Positions 41,471 through 50,262 of a DNA stretch of 64,000 nucleotides are shown in pieces. Made by a program: the position numbers and the translations under genes. The notes under the pieces were generated by a model, which saw only the letters and a list, made by a program, of their open reading frames with translations, was not told the DNA's origin and made no database searches. This stretch comes from an uncultured Eubacteriales bacterium (GTDB lineage Bacteria > Bacillota > Clostridia > Christensenellales > Aristaeellaceae), in assembly GCA_902761755.1 (NCBI GenBank), contig CACWLP010000020.1:1-64000 (forward strand), read 5' to 3'. Positions within the stretch are counted from its first letter, which is position 1. Each line of letters opens with the position of its first letter.

Positions 41471-42442
41471 ATGCAGACCAGATCCGTTCTATTCCGTCCC
41501 CGTCCCCGGCTTTTCGCGCTGTGCGCGCTGGGCGCGCTTCTGCTGCTGGGCGCGGGAGCAATATTCACCCTGACCGCCGCAAAGAAAAGCTCCCCTGTGC
41601 TCGCCCGCACGGAGGAATGGGAGGTGCGCCAAGGCGCGCCGGACGCCGCGGGAAAGAGAACGCTGCTGCGGGGAAAAGGCCTGGCCCTGGGCGAAGCGGC
41701 GCTGATCAGCCCGCTGCATCCCCTGGACGGCGCCTTTCCCGCCCCCAGCACCCGCACCGTCACCGCCATGGTGGGCACGTATCTCAACGCCGAGGAAACC
41801 GCGGCGCTCCGGGAGGAGGTGATCTACGCCCTGTGCGCCATGGAATTTGATCATCCCTTCAGCCGGGACGTGCGGATCACCGAGGGCGCGCTTTCCGCCG
41901 CCCAGATGGAAGACCGCCGCCGGGACGCCCTGCGGCGCTACACCGGCATCCTGCCCGTCAGCGAAGCCCTGGACAGCGCCGTGACGGCCGCCCCCGGCCC
42001 CGCCGAAAGCGATCACCGCACGGGGCTTTCCCTGGATATCCGGCTGCTGGGCCCGCTGGACATGAGCCGGGCCGACCCCCTGCTGCGCAGCGAAACCGGG
42101 GAATGGCTGGCCGAAAATATGTGGCGCTACGGCTTCATCCGCCGCTATGCCCCCGGAAGGAGCGAGGAAGGGAACTGCGAAAACATCCACCTGCTCTACA
42201 CCGGGCGCATCCACGCCGCCGCCATGCACCTCCTGGGCCTGGGGCTGGAAGACTATCTTTCCCTGCTCCACCGGGAAGGGAAAATCACCCTGCTGCACGG
42301 CGGCGCGCCCTGGGCCGCCGTATACTGTTTCCCCGCGGACGGAACGCTCACCGTTTCCGTGCCGGCGGAGGGCAGCGTCAGCGCGGGGCTGGACAACACC
42401 GGCTGGGCCGTGGCCGCCGTTTCGTTCGGGTATATTCCCTGA
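41471..42442 (+). CDS. VanY-like D-Ala-D-Ala carboxypeptidase-family protein (M15B)
   Basis: A 323-residue protein with an N-terminal membrane anchor (about 13-34) and an M15B domain. The zinc motif ESDHRTGLSLDI (His and Asp) and a C-terminal ENIHLLYTG stretch are present; the usual EPWHFRYVG has changed Trp to Ile but keeps the His and the Glu three residues before it. It is likely a wall carboxypeptidase, with some divergence. A beta-rich C-terminal tail of about 60 residues is additional. AGGAGG lies 10 bases before the ATG. Confidence 0.8.
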   Translation: MQTRSVLFRPRPRLFALCALGALLLLGAGAIFTLTAAKKSSPVLARTEEWEVRQGAPDAAGKRTLLRGKGLALGEAALISPLHPLDGAFPAPSTRTVTAMVGTYLNAEETAALREEVIYALCAMEFDHPFSRDVRITEGALSAAQMEDRRRDALRRYTGILPVSEALDSAVTAAPGPAESDHRTGLSLDIRLLGPLDMSRADPLLRSETGEWLAENMWRYGFIRRYAPGRSEEGNCENIHLLYTGRIHAAAMHLLGLGLEDYLSLLHREGKITLLHGGAPWAAVYCFPADGTLTVSVPAEGSVSAGLDNTGWAVAAVSFGYIP

Positions 42443-42444
42443 GG

Positions 42445-43902
42445 TTACGGCGCTTCCTGCGCCTGCCCGAGCCAGCTGCGGCTTGTATAGAACAGCGCCG
42501 TGCCGTCCACGCAGAGGGCGTCGTGCAGGCTGTCATAGGAGTACAGGGCGATTTCCCGGCTGACCGAATTGCTCCGGAGCACGATCACCGCCTCCGGATC
42601 ACCCTGGGGCTGATACCCTTCCGGCAGCCGGCCCTCGCTCCCGATGGACTGCAGCTTCAGATACCAGGTGAGGAACGCCTCCTGATCCACGATTTCGCCC
42701 TCCGGATCCCGGGTCACTTCGCATTCGTAGAGGGTGCGGCCGTATTCGTCCACGGCGATCTGATTGTTTTCCGTCACGCTCTCCACCAGCGCCACCCGGT
42801 AGGCCTTCCGCACCTCTCCCGATGCAAAGGAAACGCGCTGCAGATCGTTGGCGGGAAAATTCACCGGCCTGAGCAGCAGCAGCCCGTCGGCGTTCATCTC
42901 CTTCCAGAAGCCCAGCAGGAAATTGCTGGCCCGGAACACCCGGCCTTTCCACAGCACGTACACGCCGCTTTCCCCGGTATCGTCTCCCACCAGCAGGGTA
43001 TACTCCTTCTCCGGCACGTCCAGCGTCACCTGTTCCCCCGTGGCGGCTTCGCCGGTGATCACCGTGGGCGCCTGGGTCAGCGTCACGGTCAGGGCGGGCG
43101 CATCCAGCCCATACAGGGACAGATCGGTTTCTTCCGCGCTCCCCAGGCACATATCGAAGGCCATGTCGCCGATTTTTTTCAGCAGCGCGTCCATCCGCGC
43201 AAGATCCGCGGGATATCGGTACGGCTTTTCCAGGATCCAGCCGCTGGGGGTGTAGCGCGCGTCCAGCACGGCGTCCCCTTCCACGCGGATCCGGTCCAGC
43301 AGGGAAGGGTCCAGCCGGGGCTGATCGAAGGCCCGGAAGTAATCCCGTTCCCGGAAGAAGGGCTCGCATTCCGCCTCCAGCACGGTGTACACCGTATTTT
43401 TCCCCTCCGCCATGGCGTAGCGCTGGGGCGTTTCCTCGGGGCTCAGATCCCCGAACAGCACGGTTTTTTCCTCCCCGTCCGCATACCGGACGGTGAGGCG
43501 CAGCGCCGGGGCCGCAAGGCCGAAATCCGCAAGCGCCGCGCTTCCCTCCCCGTCCCATACGGTCTGCGCCGCCGTCACCTCCGCGGCCATCATTTCGATC
43601 TCTTCGATCAGTCCTTCCTCCAGCGCTATGGTTTCCATGCCCTCCGGGATCAGGCTTTCCCCCGCCCGGACCAGGCGGAAGCCCGCGCCCTCCCGGGGCC
43701 GGCACTCGATTTCCCGGATCTCCGCGGCGGGCCGGTCCAGCAGATTCACCTGGGCGGGCTGCTCCGGCGGAGGCGGCAGCTGGGTTTCCGGGCGCAGCAA
43801 AACCGCCGCGATCCCCGCGGCGAGGGCCGCCGCCAGGAACAGCAGCAGCACCGTCCGTTTTTTCATCGGGCGCTTTTCTTTTTTCCGGGGCGCTTTTTCC
43901 AT
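42445..43902 (-). CDS. DUF4340-domain exported/membrane protein
   Basis: A 485-residue protein with one N-terminal membrane segment (about 15-35), a Pro-rich stretch and repeated DUF4340-like beta modules (DFGLAAPALRLTVRYADGEEKTVLFGD, then YGLDAPALTVTLT). DUF4340 proteins usually follow a Gld-type ABC system, as here; their role is unknown. The ATG at 43902 overlaps the upstream stop region, so it is the last gene of a four-gene operon. Confidence 0.85.
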   Translation of the reverse strand: MEKAPRKKEKRPMKKRTVLLLFLAAALAAGIAAVLLRPETQLPPPPEQPAQVNLLDRPAAEIREIECRPREGAGFRLVRAGESLIPEGMETIALEEGLIEEIEMMAAEVTAAQTVWDGEGSAALADFGLAAPALRLTVRYADGEEKTVLFGDLSPEETPQRYAMAEGKNTVYTVLEAECEPFFRERDYFRAFDQPRLDPSLLDRIRVEGDAVLDARYTPSGWILEKPYRYPADLARMDALLKKIGDMAFDMCLGSAEETDLSLYGLDAPALTVTLTQAPTVITGEAATGEQVTLDVPEKEYTLLVGDDTGESGVYVLWKGRVFRASNFLLGFWKEMNADGLLLLRPVNFPANDLQRVSFASGEVRKAYRVALVESVTENNQIAVDEYGRTLYECEVTRDPEGEIVDQEAFLTWYLKLQSIGSEGRLPEGYQPQGDPEAVIVLRSNSVSREIALYSYDSLHDALCVDGTALFYTSRSWLGQAQEAP

Positions 43903-43903
43903 A

Positions 43904-45370
43904 TCACAGGTTCCTTCTGGGCCACAGCACCAGCGCCGCCGCAAGGATCACCAGCAGCGGCAGCAGCGCGATCACGATCACGGGCGCCGTGAGGCTCTTC
44001 ACTGTCAGCCCCTCCCGCAATGCGTTTTTGGGCAGGATATTCAGGTTCAGCGTTTCCCCGCCCTGCAGCGTGCGCACCGCCTGGAGCAGAAAGGCCGAAG
44101 CGTCGGTGTTGTTTTTCACCCATTCGTCGGTGAATACCGTCAGGTTGCCGATGATGAACAGGTGGCTCACCTTGCCGCTGTCCTCGATCCGGTCGGCCCA
44201 CAGCGCCAGGGGGAACACGCCTTCCTCGTCCCCGGGCTGCTGCTCGGACAGGCTGGCGCCGTCCTGGTAATTGCGGATAAAAGCGTCACCGGTGAGCAGC
44301 ACGGGGAACAGGCTCACGTTCCCGGGCGAGGGAGATTCCGGGCGGAAGGCCCTCGCGCCGCCCAGCAGCAGGATATCTTTTCCCGCCTCCAGCAGAGGCC
44401 GGGTCATCTGGGTATCCTGCATGTACGGCAGCAGATACACGGGCAGCCCGTTGTAATAGCTGTCCCGGGCGCTTTCCTTGGCAATCGCCAGCCCGGGGCG
44501 GCAGGAAACGCCCCAGGACCGGAGCAGCGCGTTATAGTTTTCCATATCCAGGGGATCGGAATACTGGCTCACGATGAACAGATCCCCGCCCTGATCCGAA
44601 AACGCAGAAATCTTTTCCAGGTCCTCTTCGGTGAGATCAAACCGGGGCGAGAGGATCATGAGCACCCCCTCCGGGTCCAGCGCGTCCCCGGCGTTCAGGT
44701 TCACCGTGCGGCTTTCAAAGCCGCCGGCGGCCAGGGTTTCCCTGAGCGGCGCCGCGTCCTCCTCCGTCACCTCGCCGTGGCCGAAGAGGATCTGCACGCA
44801 GGGCAGCTCGTCCCGGGATACGTAAAGCACCGCTTCCGTCAGGCTTTTTTCATAGGTATAGCCCGCCGCGCTGAAAGCGCCCGCCTCCACATCGTAGGAA
44901 TACACGTAATAGTCGTCCTCGTTGAGGATCCGGGTGCGGCCCGTCTCATCGCAGTGGACGATCACGCATTCCTCCGTCACCTGCCTTTCCCCCGCCGAAT
45001 CCCGGTAGGCCGTGGCGAAGGCCGGGGAGCGCACCAGGCTTTCCTCCGTCCAGACGACGTGGGGCGTGGCGGCGGCATAGCGGTCCAGCAGGGAAAGCAG
45101 CGTTTTATCGCCCCCCGCCGCGGGGGTCAGGGCATAGATGCGCACGTCCTTGTCCAGCTGGGAAAGCACCGCGTCCGTTACTTCCCCCTGGGTGGTGGCG
45201 GCATTGAAGGACAGGTCCGCCTGGAGGGCATAGCGCTTTTCCAGCACGTCCGCCAGCGCGGCGATCAGGAGCACCAGGATCACCGCCGCGGCCGTCAGCA
45301 GCACGGAAAAGCCGCCGCAGCGCAGTTTTCTGTTGTTTTTCAGGCGTTCCGCCCACTTTTTTCCGCTCAT
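43904..45370 (-). CDS. GldG-like ABC auxiliary protein
   Basis: A 488-residue protein: N-terminal membrane helix (about 20-42), a large extracytoplasmic domain (ABC_transp_aux type, about 60-440) and a C-terminal membrane helix (about 460-482) followed by PRRNL. This is the GldG plan known from gliding-motility ABC systems and widespread in non-gliding bacteria. The start overlaps the permease stop. Confidence 0.85.
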   Translation of the reverse strand: MSGKKWAERLKNNRKLRCGGFSVLLTAAAVILVLLIAALADVLEKRYALQADLSFNAATTQGEVTDAVLSQLDKDVRIYALTPAAGGDKTLLSLLDRYAAATPHVVWTEESLVRSPAFATAYRDSAGERQVTEECVIVHCDETGRTRILNEDDYYVYSYDVEAGAFSAAGYTYEKSLTEAVLYVSRDELPCVQILFGHGEVTEEDAAPLRETLAAGGFESRTVNLNAGDALDPEGVLMILSPRFDLTEEDLEKISAFSDQGGDLFIVSQYSDPLDMENYNALLRSWGVSCRPGLAIAKESARDSYYNGLPVYLLPYMQDTQMTRPLLEAGKDILLLGGARAFRPESPSPGNVSLFPVLLTGDAFIRNYQDGASLSEQQPGDEEGVFPLALWADRIEDSGKVSHLFIIGNLTVFTDEWVKNNTDASAFLLQAVRTLQGGETLNLNILPKNALREGLTVKSLTAPVIVIALLPLLVILAAALVLWPRRNL

Positions 45371-46080
45371 GACTGCGCCTCGCTCCACCGCCGGGCGTCC
45401 AGCACCCTGACGCTCAGAAACAGCATAATGAAAATGAACAGCACGTAATACAGCAGGCTGGACAGGCTCAGCTGCCCCCGCACGAAGGGCGCGAAGCGCC
45501 GGTACAGGCTCAGGAAATTCAGCGCGGAACGGACGAGCCCCGCCGACGCGTCGGCCAGCACGTCCGCCAGCCACATCACCAGGTTCACCCCCACTCCCAC
45601 CAGCGCCGCGGTCATCTGGCTGCGGGCGAAGCAGGAAAGGAGCAGATCCATGGCCGCGAAAGCGCAGCCCTGCAGCAGCAGCCCCAGGTACGCCGCCGCC
45701 GTTTCCCCGAAGTACAGTTTTCCGTACACCGCCACCAGCAGGGGGTATACCCCCGTCAGCGCCACCGTCAGCAGGATCACCGTGCAGGCCGCCAGGTATT
45801 TCCCCAGCACCATTCCCGTCAGGGTGCAGGGCGAAGCGTAAAGCATCCGGTCCGTGCCGCTGCGCCTTTCACCGGCGATGAGGCGCATGGTGAGCACCGG
45901 GGTCAGCAGCACCCACAGGTAGCTCAGCTGCGCCAGCAGCATCAGCAGATTCCCGCTCCGGGCGGCCAGATTGCCCACGCCGAAAAAAATCCCGCCCAGC
46001 GTCAGGAACACGCCCAGGAACACATAAGCGGCGGGGGTGAAAAAATAACTCTGCATTTCCCGCCGGTACACGGCGCCCAT
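45367..46080 (-). CDS. ABC-2 type permease (GldF-like)
   Basis: A 237-residue membrane protein with six membrane segments and the family's loop MRLIAGERRSGTDRMLYASP. It forms the channel with the upstream ATPase; substrate unknown. Confidence 0.88.
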   Translation of the reverse strand: MGAVYRREMQSYFFTPAAYVFLGVFLTLGGIFFGVGNLAARSGNLLMLLAQLSYLWVLLTPVLTMRLIAGERRSGTDRMLYASPCTLTGMVLGKYLAACTVILLTVALTGVYPLLVAVYGKLYFGETAAAYLGLLLQGCAFAAMDLLLSCFARSQMTAALVGVGVNLVMWLADVLADASAGLVRSALNFLSLYRRFAPFVRGQLSLSSLLYYVLFIFIMLFLSVRVLDARRWSEAQS

Positions 46081-46098
46081 ATCCGCGCCCCCTTTCCC

Positions 46099-47031
46099 TC
46101 AGTCTTGTTCCCTTTCCGTGACCCGGAGGAAGATCTCCTCCAGGCTGTCCTCCACCGGGGTCAGCCGCAGCAGCGGCCAGCCGTTCCGGGAAAGCAGCGC
46201 GAACAGCTCCCTTTCCGGTTCGCCCTCCGCCGCGGGCGTGAGAACCACCTGGGTCAGCCCCGGCTCGCTTCCGCGCTCCGTTTCGGCGGCCTTCACGCTT
46301 TTCAGGCTCCGCAGCGCCGGCAGCAGCGCCTGTTCCCCGCAGGCGATCAGCGCCCGCAGGGGCTTTTTCTCTCCGGCGCTTTCCCTTAGGTCCCGGTCGC
46401 ACACCACCCGGCCCTGATGCAGGATGATCACCCGGTCGCAGATCTGCTGCACTTCGCTGAGAATGTGGGAGGAAAACAGGATCGTGTGCTCCCCGGCCAG
46501 GGCGCGGATCAGCGCCCGCATTTCGCTGCTCTGCCTGGGGTCCAGCCCGGAAGTGGGCTCGTCCAGGATCAGGGCGTCCGGCGTGCCGCACAGGGCCTGG
46601 GCCACGCCCACCCGCTGCCGGTAGCCCTTGGACAGATTGCCGATCTTCCGGCCGGCCACGTCCGCAAGCCCCGTTTTTTCCATGACCTCTTTCAAATGCG
46701 CATCCATGCCGCGCTTTTCCACCTGCCGGAGCCGGCAGGCGAATTTCAGGTATTCCCGCACCGTCATTTCATCGTACATGGGCGCCTGCTCCGGCAGATA
46801 CCCGATGAGCCGCTTGGCCTGCCGGGGCGCCATCGTCACGTCGTATCCCCCCACGGTCACGCTGCCGGCGGAGGGCGCCAGGCATCCGCACAGGATGTTC
46901 ATGGCGGTGGATTTTCCCGCCCCATTCTGGCCCAGCAGCCCCACCGCCTGCCCCCGGGGCACCGAAAAAGAAACCTCCCGCAGGGCCCGGTGCGCTCCGT
47001 AGCGCTTGGATACCGCCTGAAACGCAATCAT
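46099..47031 (-). CDS. ABC transporter ATPase (GldA-like)
   Basis: A 310-residue ATPase: Walker A LGQNGAGKST, signature LSKGYRQRVG, Walker B ALILDEPTSGLDP, and a C-terminal ~80-residue extension usual in GldA/CcmA-type ATPases. First gene of the ATPase-permease-GldG-DUF4340 operon. An extended -10 (TGATATAAT, plus-strand 47071-47079) lies upstream; the -35 is weak. Confidence 0.9.
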   Translation of the reverse strand: MIAFQAVSKRYGAHRALREVSFSVPRGQAVGLLGQNGAGKSTAMNILCGCLAPSAGSVTVGGYDVTMAPRQAKRLIGYLPEQAPMYDEMTVREYLKFACRLRQVEKRGMDAHLKEVMEKTGLADVAGRKIGNLSKGYRQRVGVAQALCGTPDALILDEPTSGLDPRQSSEMRALIRALAGEHTILFSSHILSEVQQICDRVIILHQGRVVCDRDLRESAGEKKPLRALIACGEQALLPALRSLKSVKAAETERGSEPGLTQVVLTPAAEGEPERELFALLSRNGWPLLRLTPVEDSLEEIFLRVTEREQD

Positions 47032-47139
47032 GGCAAACCTCCCGTTTTCCTCGCCGCACGGCGTGATCCTATTATATCACACCTTGGCCCGTTTTGCGTA
47101 AACATTTTGTAAAGACGGATCCGGTAAGACGGATTGTGC

Positions 47140-47168
47140 TTTACGAACGGGCTGATTTGTGGTATAAT
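47140..47168 (+). promoter_or_regulatory. Promoter of the small membrane protein gene
   Basis: TTTACG (47140-47145), 17-base spacer, TATAAT (47163-47168). Confidence 0.78.
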
Positions 47169-47255
47169 AAGTTTTACTCACCCACCGGAAAAAGAAAACG
47201 CGGGTGATTCCAGCGCTATTTCCCCACTTTTCTGGCGAAAGAAGGCGAAGAAACC

Positions 47256-47741
47256 ATGATGTACGGGAAAACCAGGCCCCGGGTGTCCATGCAGCGGGGC
47301 GATTTGAAACTGCAGCGCAACGTACTGATCCTCGTTTGCATCGCGCTGTTCATCGCGGTGGCCGTGCTGACGTACGTGGTCATCCGGAATTCCGTTTACC
47401 GCCGGAACGCCCAGCTCCAGTTCCATCAGCGGGCGATCAGCGCCGCCGCCACCGCGGTGGACGAGGTGAGCCGCCTCAACGGCTCCACCACGTCCTCCAC
47501 CGCGGCGCAGCTTGCCCGGGTGCGCCAGCAGGTGTATTACATGGAGCAGCTCAATCAGATCAGCATCGCCCTGTCCGGGGAGGGCGGCCGGCTGGTGCCC
47601 GCGGAGCAGTTCGAGGCGCTGGATAAGGATCTGGACGAGTTTGAGGCCCTGGCCCAGCGATCCACCATTTCCACCCTGGATACCCGCGCCGATCTGCTGG
47701 AGCATCTGAGCGCAGTGCAATCCGTGCTGGAGCGGCGCTGA
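47256..47741 (+). CDS. Small single-pass membrane protein, unknown function
   Basis: A 161-residue protein not recognised. It has a basic start (RGDLKLQRN), one membrane helix (about 22-43) and an extracytoplasmic, mostly helical region rich in Gln, Ala and Glu that could form a coiled coil (about 48-160). Its own promoter lies about 90 bases upstream. A family B repeat begins 18 bases after its stop in the sense direction. ATG at 47256 or 47259. Confidence 0.7.
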   Translation: MMYGKTRPRVSMQRGDLKLQRNVLILVCIALFIAVAVLTYVVIRNSVYRRNAQLQFHQRAISAAATAVDEVSRLNGSTTSSTAAQLARVRQQVYYMEQLNQISIALSGEGGRLVPAEQFEALDKDLDEFEALAQRSTISTLDTRADLLEHLSAVQSVLERR

Positions 47742-47759
47742 AAAAACCGGTACGCAGAA

Positions 47760-48013
47760 AGAGGATGTTGCGTAAAGCCAATCTGCAATATCCTCTTTGT
47801 TTACAGGGATATTGGTTCTCATAGACGAATGAGCAACAGTGAATACCAGGAAATCAAAGAATCCCGGGGTGGTTTGGAGGGGCCGCAGCCCCTCCAAGCG
47901 GAATCCGCAGCAGCGACCTGTGCGCTGCGAGGAGCATTTTTGCGAAGCAGAGCATGCCCTGCGAGAGCAATGGAGGATCCATTTGATCGAAGGGGCTGTG
48001 CAACAGCCCCCCT
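47760..48013 (+). repeat. Dispersed structured repeat, family B, copy 3
   Basis: A 254-base copy. It keeps the opening hairpin (one pair changed to a G-T wobble), the GGAGGGGC-CGCA-GCCCCTCC hairpin, AATCCGCAG, CGAGGAGC and the GCAGAGCATGCC module. It lacks the GTCCCGCAGGGAC module and half of the TCGATCAAATGGA stem. The last hairpin is followed by CCTTTTTT and can terminate transcription of the gene before it. Confidence 0.92.
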
Positions 48014-48016
48014 TTT

Positions 48017-48289
48017 TTATAATCTGGATACAACCGGTCTTTCCCATCCGCTGCGGTCCACCCGGTAGAAGCCGATCAGGTTCCCGGGGCGGCTGCGCTG
48101 ATACGCGTCCAGCACCGCCTGGGCGTCCCGCAGGTCGAACCGGACGGACAGCCCGCAACCGACGCTCACGTCCCGGGGGGTGGAAACCACCTGGCTGTCG
48201 ATGCCCGCCCGGCGCAGCGCCGCGTCGAAGCGCATCACCTGCTGGCGGCTGCGGAAGGCGGCGATGCCGAATGTTTCATGGCTGGTCAT
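48017..48289 (-). CDS. DUF3343 putative Se/S carrier-like protein
   Basis: A 90-residue protein with the DUF3343 pattern: an N-terminal FRSRQQVMRFDAALRRAGI helix and a Cys in the loop VSVGCGLSVRFD, a candidate for carrying sulfur or selenium. GAGGAGG lies 8 bases before the ATG at 48289. It is divergent from the cysteine desulfurase-like gene, and in clostridia these two families often travel together in selenium-related loci. Confidence 0.8.
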   Translation of the reverse strand: MTSHETFGIAAFRSRQQVMRFDAALRRAGIDSQVVSTPRDVSVGCGLSVRFDLRDAQAVLDAYQRSRPGNLIGFYRVDRSGWERPVVSRL

Positions 48290-48370
48290 GCTTTTCCCCT
48301 CCTCCTCATACAGTGTATGAGCGGGAACGGCCGCGGGTGCCTTTCCGCGCCGACGAAGGAGGAGCAGCCC

Positions 48371-49501
48371 ATGATCTATCTGGACAACGCGGCCACCACC
48401 TGGCCCAAACCCCCGGAGGTGATCCGGGCAGTCAGCGGCGTGATGGAAAAAATCGGCGGCAACCCGGGCCGGGCGGGCCACCGCTTCGCCCTGGCCGGCG
48501 GGCGCATTCTGGAAAACTGCCGGGAATTGGCGGCGCATCTGGCGGGCGTTTCCGCCCCGGAGCAGGTGATTTTCTGCCTCAACTGCACCGACGCCCTGAA
48601 CACCGCCATCCGGGGCACCCTCCACGAGGGGGACGAGGTGCTGGTCTCCCACGCGGAGCACAACGCGGTAATGCGTCCCCTGATGGGCTATCACGACGCG
48701 GGAAAGATCACGGTGCGCATCCTGCCCCCGGAGCAGGACGGGCTGCTGTCCCCCGATACGGTGCTCTCCGCCATTGGCCCGAAAACGGCCCTGATGGTCC
48801 TCAGCCACGCCAGCAACGTCACCGGCATCCTCCAGCCGGCCCGGGCCATCGCCGACGTCTGCCGCAGCCGGGGCGTTCCCCTGCTGCTGGACGCCGCCCA
48901 GACCGCCGGCACCGAGGACCTTTCCGCCGTCGGGGCGGACATGATCGCCATGCCGGGGCACAAGGGGCTGCTGGGGCCCATGGGCACGGGGCTGCTGTGC
49001 CTGGGAAGGGGCATGCTGCCCCGCCCCTTCCGGGAAGGCGGCACGGGATCGGCCTCCGAAAGCATGCGCCAGCCCGATATGCTCCCCGACCGGCTGGAAA
49101 GCGGCACGGCGAACCTGCCGGGCATCGCGGGGCTGTGCCAGGGGATCAAATTCGTGCTGCGCCACCGCACGGCCATGGCGGATTACGAGCAGGCGCTGCG
49201 CCGCCGGCTGTGGGAGGGGCTTCAAAACATCCCCGGCGTCGCGGTGCTGGGCGGGGACGAAAGCGTGCCCCACGCCGGAGTGCTCAGCTTCAACATCCGG
49301 GATCTGGACAGCGGCCGCGTGGCGGACGAACTGGACAGAAGCGGCATCGCCGTCCGGGGCGGGCTGCACTGCGCTCCCTCCGTTCACGCCTGGCTGGGCA
49401 CCACCCAGACCGGCGCGGTCCGGTCCAGCCTGGGGCCCTTCAATACGGAAGCCGACGTGGACGCCCTGCTGTCCGCTGCGGAAAAAATCGCAAAAGGCTG
49501 A
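48371..49501 (+). CDS. Cysteine desulfurase-family aminotransferase V (TIGR01977-like)
   Basis: A 376-residue PLP enzyme. The Schiff-base Lys is in MPGHKGLLGP, the PLP His in SHASNVTGIL, and the catalytic Cys loop is GLHCAPSVH. It resembles the EF2568/TIGR01977 group, thought to supply sulfur or selenium for molybdenum hydroxylases or related enzymes. ATG at 48371 with AAGGAGG upstream. The 81 bases shared with the divergent DUF3343 gene must hold both promoters, though I see no clear boxes. Confidence 0.85.
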   Translation: MIYLDNAATTWPKPPEVIRAVSGVMEKIGGNPGRAGHRFALAGGRILENCRELAAHLAGVSAPEQVIFCLNCTDALNTAIRGTLHEGDEVLVSHAEHNAVMRPLMGYHDAGKITVRILPPEQDGLLSPDTVLSAIGPKTALMVLSHASNVTGILQPARAIADVCRSRGVPLLLDAAQTAGTEDLSAVGADMIAMPGHKGLLGPMGTGLLCLGRGMLPRPFREGGTGSASESMRQPDMLPDRLESGTANLPGIAGLCQGIKFVLRHRTAMADYEQALRRRLWEGLQNIPGVAVLGGDESVPHAGVLSFNIRDLDSGRVADELDRSGIAVRGGLHCAPSVHAWLGTTQTGAVRSSLGPFNTEADVDALLSAAEKIAKG

Positions 49502-49563
49502 CCGTATAAGCGCCTTCCCCGCCGGGCATACTGATCCCATCAGCCAGAAGGGGGGGTACGCCC

Positions 49564-50109
49564 ATGCCAGCAGCGGAAAACCGGCTCTGGGACGCTTTCG
49601 CGGCGGAGTGCGCCGCGTACATGAAATATACCTTCTACGCCCAGGCGGCGCGGAAGGAAGGCTATCAGCAGATCGCGGACATCTTCGAGGAAACCGCCAA
49701 GAACGAGCAGGCCCACGCCCGGCTGTGGCTCACCGCCCTGGGCCGGCTTCCCGACGGCACTCAGCCGGGCGATACCGAAAAATGCCTCCGCGCCGCCATT
49801 CAGGGGGAGCATACCGAATGGACGGAGCAGTATCCCGAATGCGCCCGGGAGGCAGGCGAAGCCGGGGACGCCGCGCTGCAGCGCCAGTTCGAGGGCGTGG
49901 GGGCCGTGGAGGCCTCCCACGAGCAGCGGTTCCAGACCCTGCTGGACCGGCTGCTTACCGGCACCGTATTCGCCCGGCGGGAAGGGGACGTGCCCGTGTG
50001 GCGCTGCCGGTTCTGCGGCCATCTGCACACCGGCATGGATGCCCCTTCCCCCTGCCCCGTGTGCCGGTATCCCCAGCTCTATTTTGAAATCAACGCCGTC
50101 AATTACTGA
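49564..50109 (+). CDS. rbr: Rubrerythrin
   Basis: A 181-residue peroxide-detoxifying di-iron protein. The four-helix domain has the ligand stretches AAECAAYMKY, ETAKNEQAH and GVEASHEQRF-type helix (EGVGAVEASHEQRF); the C-terminal rubredoxin domain has CRFCGH and CPVC. Typical of anaerobes. It starts 62 bases after the desulfurase gene with GGGGGG upstream and may share its transcript. Confidence 0.94.
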   Translation: MPAAENRLWDAFAAECAAYMKYTFYAQAARKEGYQQIADIFEETAKNEQAHARLWLTALGRLPDGTQPGDTEKCLRAAIQGEHTEWTEQYPECAREAGEAGDAALQRQFEGVGAVEASHEQRFQTLLDRLLTGTVFARREGDVPVWRCRFCGHLHTGMDAPSPCPVCRYPQLYFEINAVNY

Positions 50110-50146
50110 CGCCGGGCCCGCAAAGTATTTCAAAACTTTTACGTTT

Positions 50147-50190
50147 CTGTGTCGGTTCTTGTTGCAATCCGACACAGATTTTGTTATACT
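50147..50190 (+). promoter_or_regulatory. moxR operon promoter with inverted repeat
   Basis: TTGCAA (50162-50167), 17-base spacer, TATACT (50185-50190). A 9-bp inverted repeat CTGTGTCGG/CCGACACAG (50147-50155 and 50169-50177) brackets the -35 box, possibly an operator. No T-run follows, so it is not a terminator for rubrerythrin. Confidence 0.75.
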
Positions 50191-50262
50191 GTTCTGTGGC
50201 CGGGACAAGCCTTCCGGCCCGAGAAAAAGATTTTTCTGTTCCATGAAAGGAGCGTACGCCTT

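Noticed and set aside
47983-48030. Short frames encoding MEDPFDRRGCATAP in all three family B repeats
   Set aside because: They come from the repeat's hairpin sequence and lack ribosome sites; they reflect shared DNA, not a protein family.
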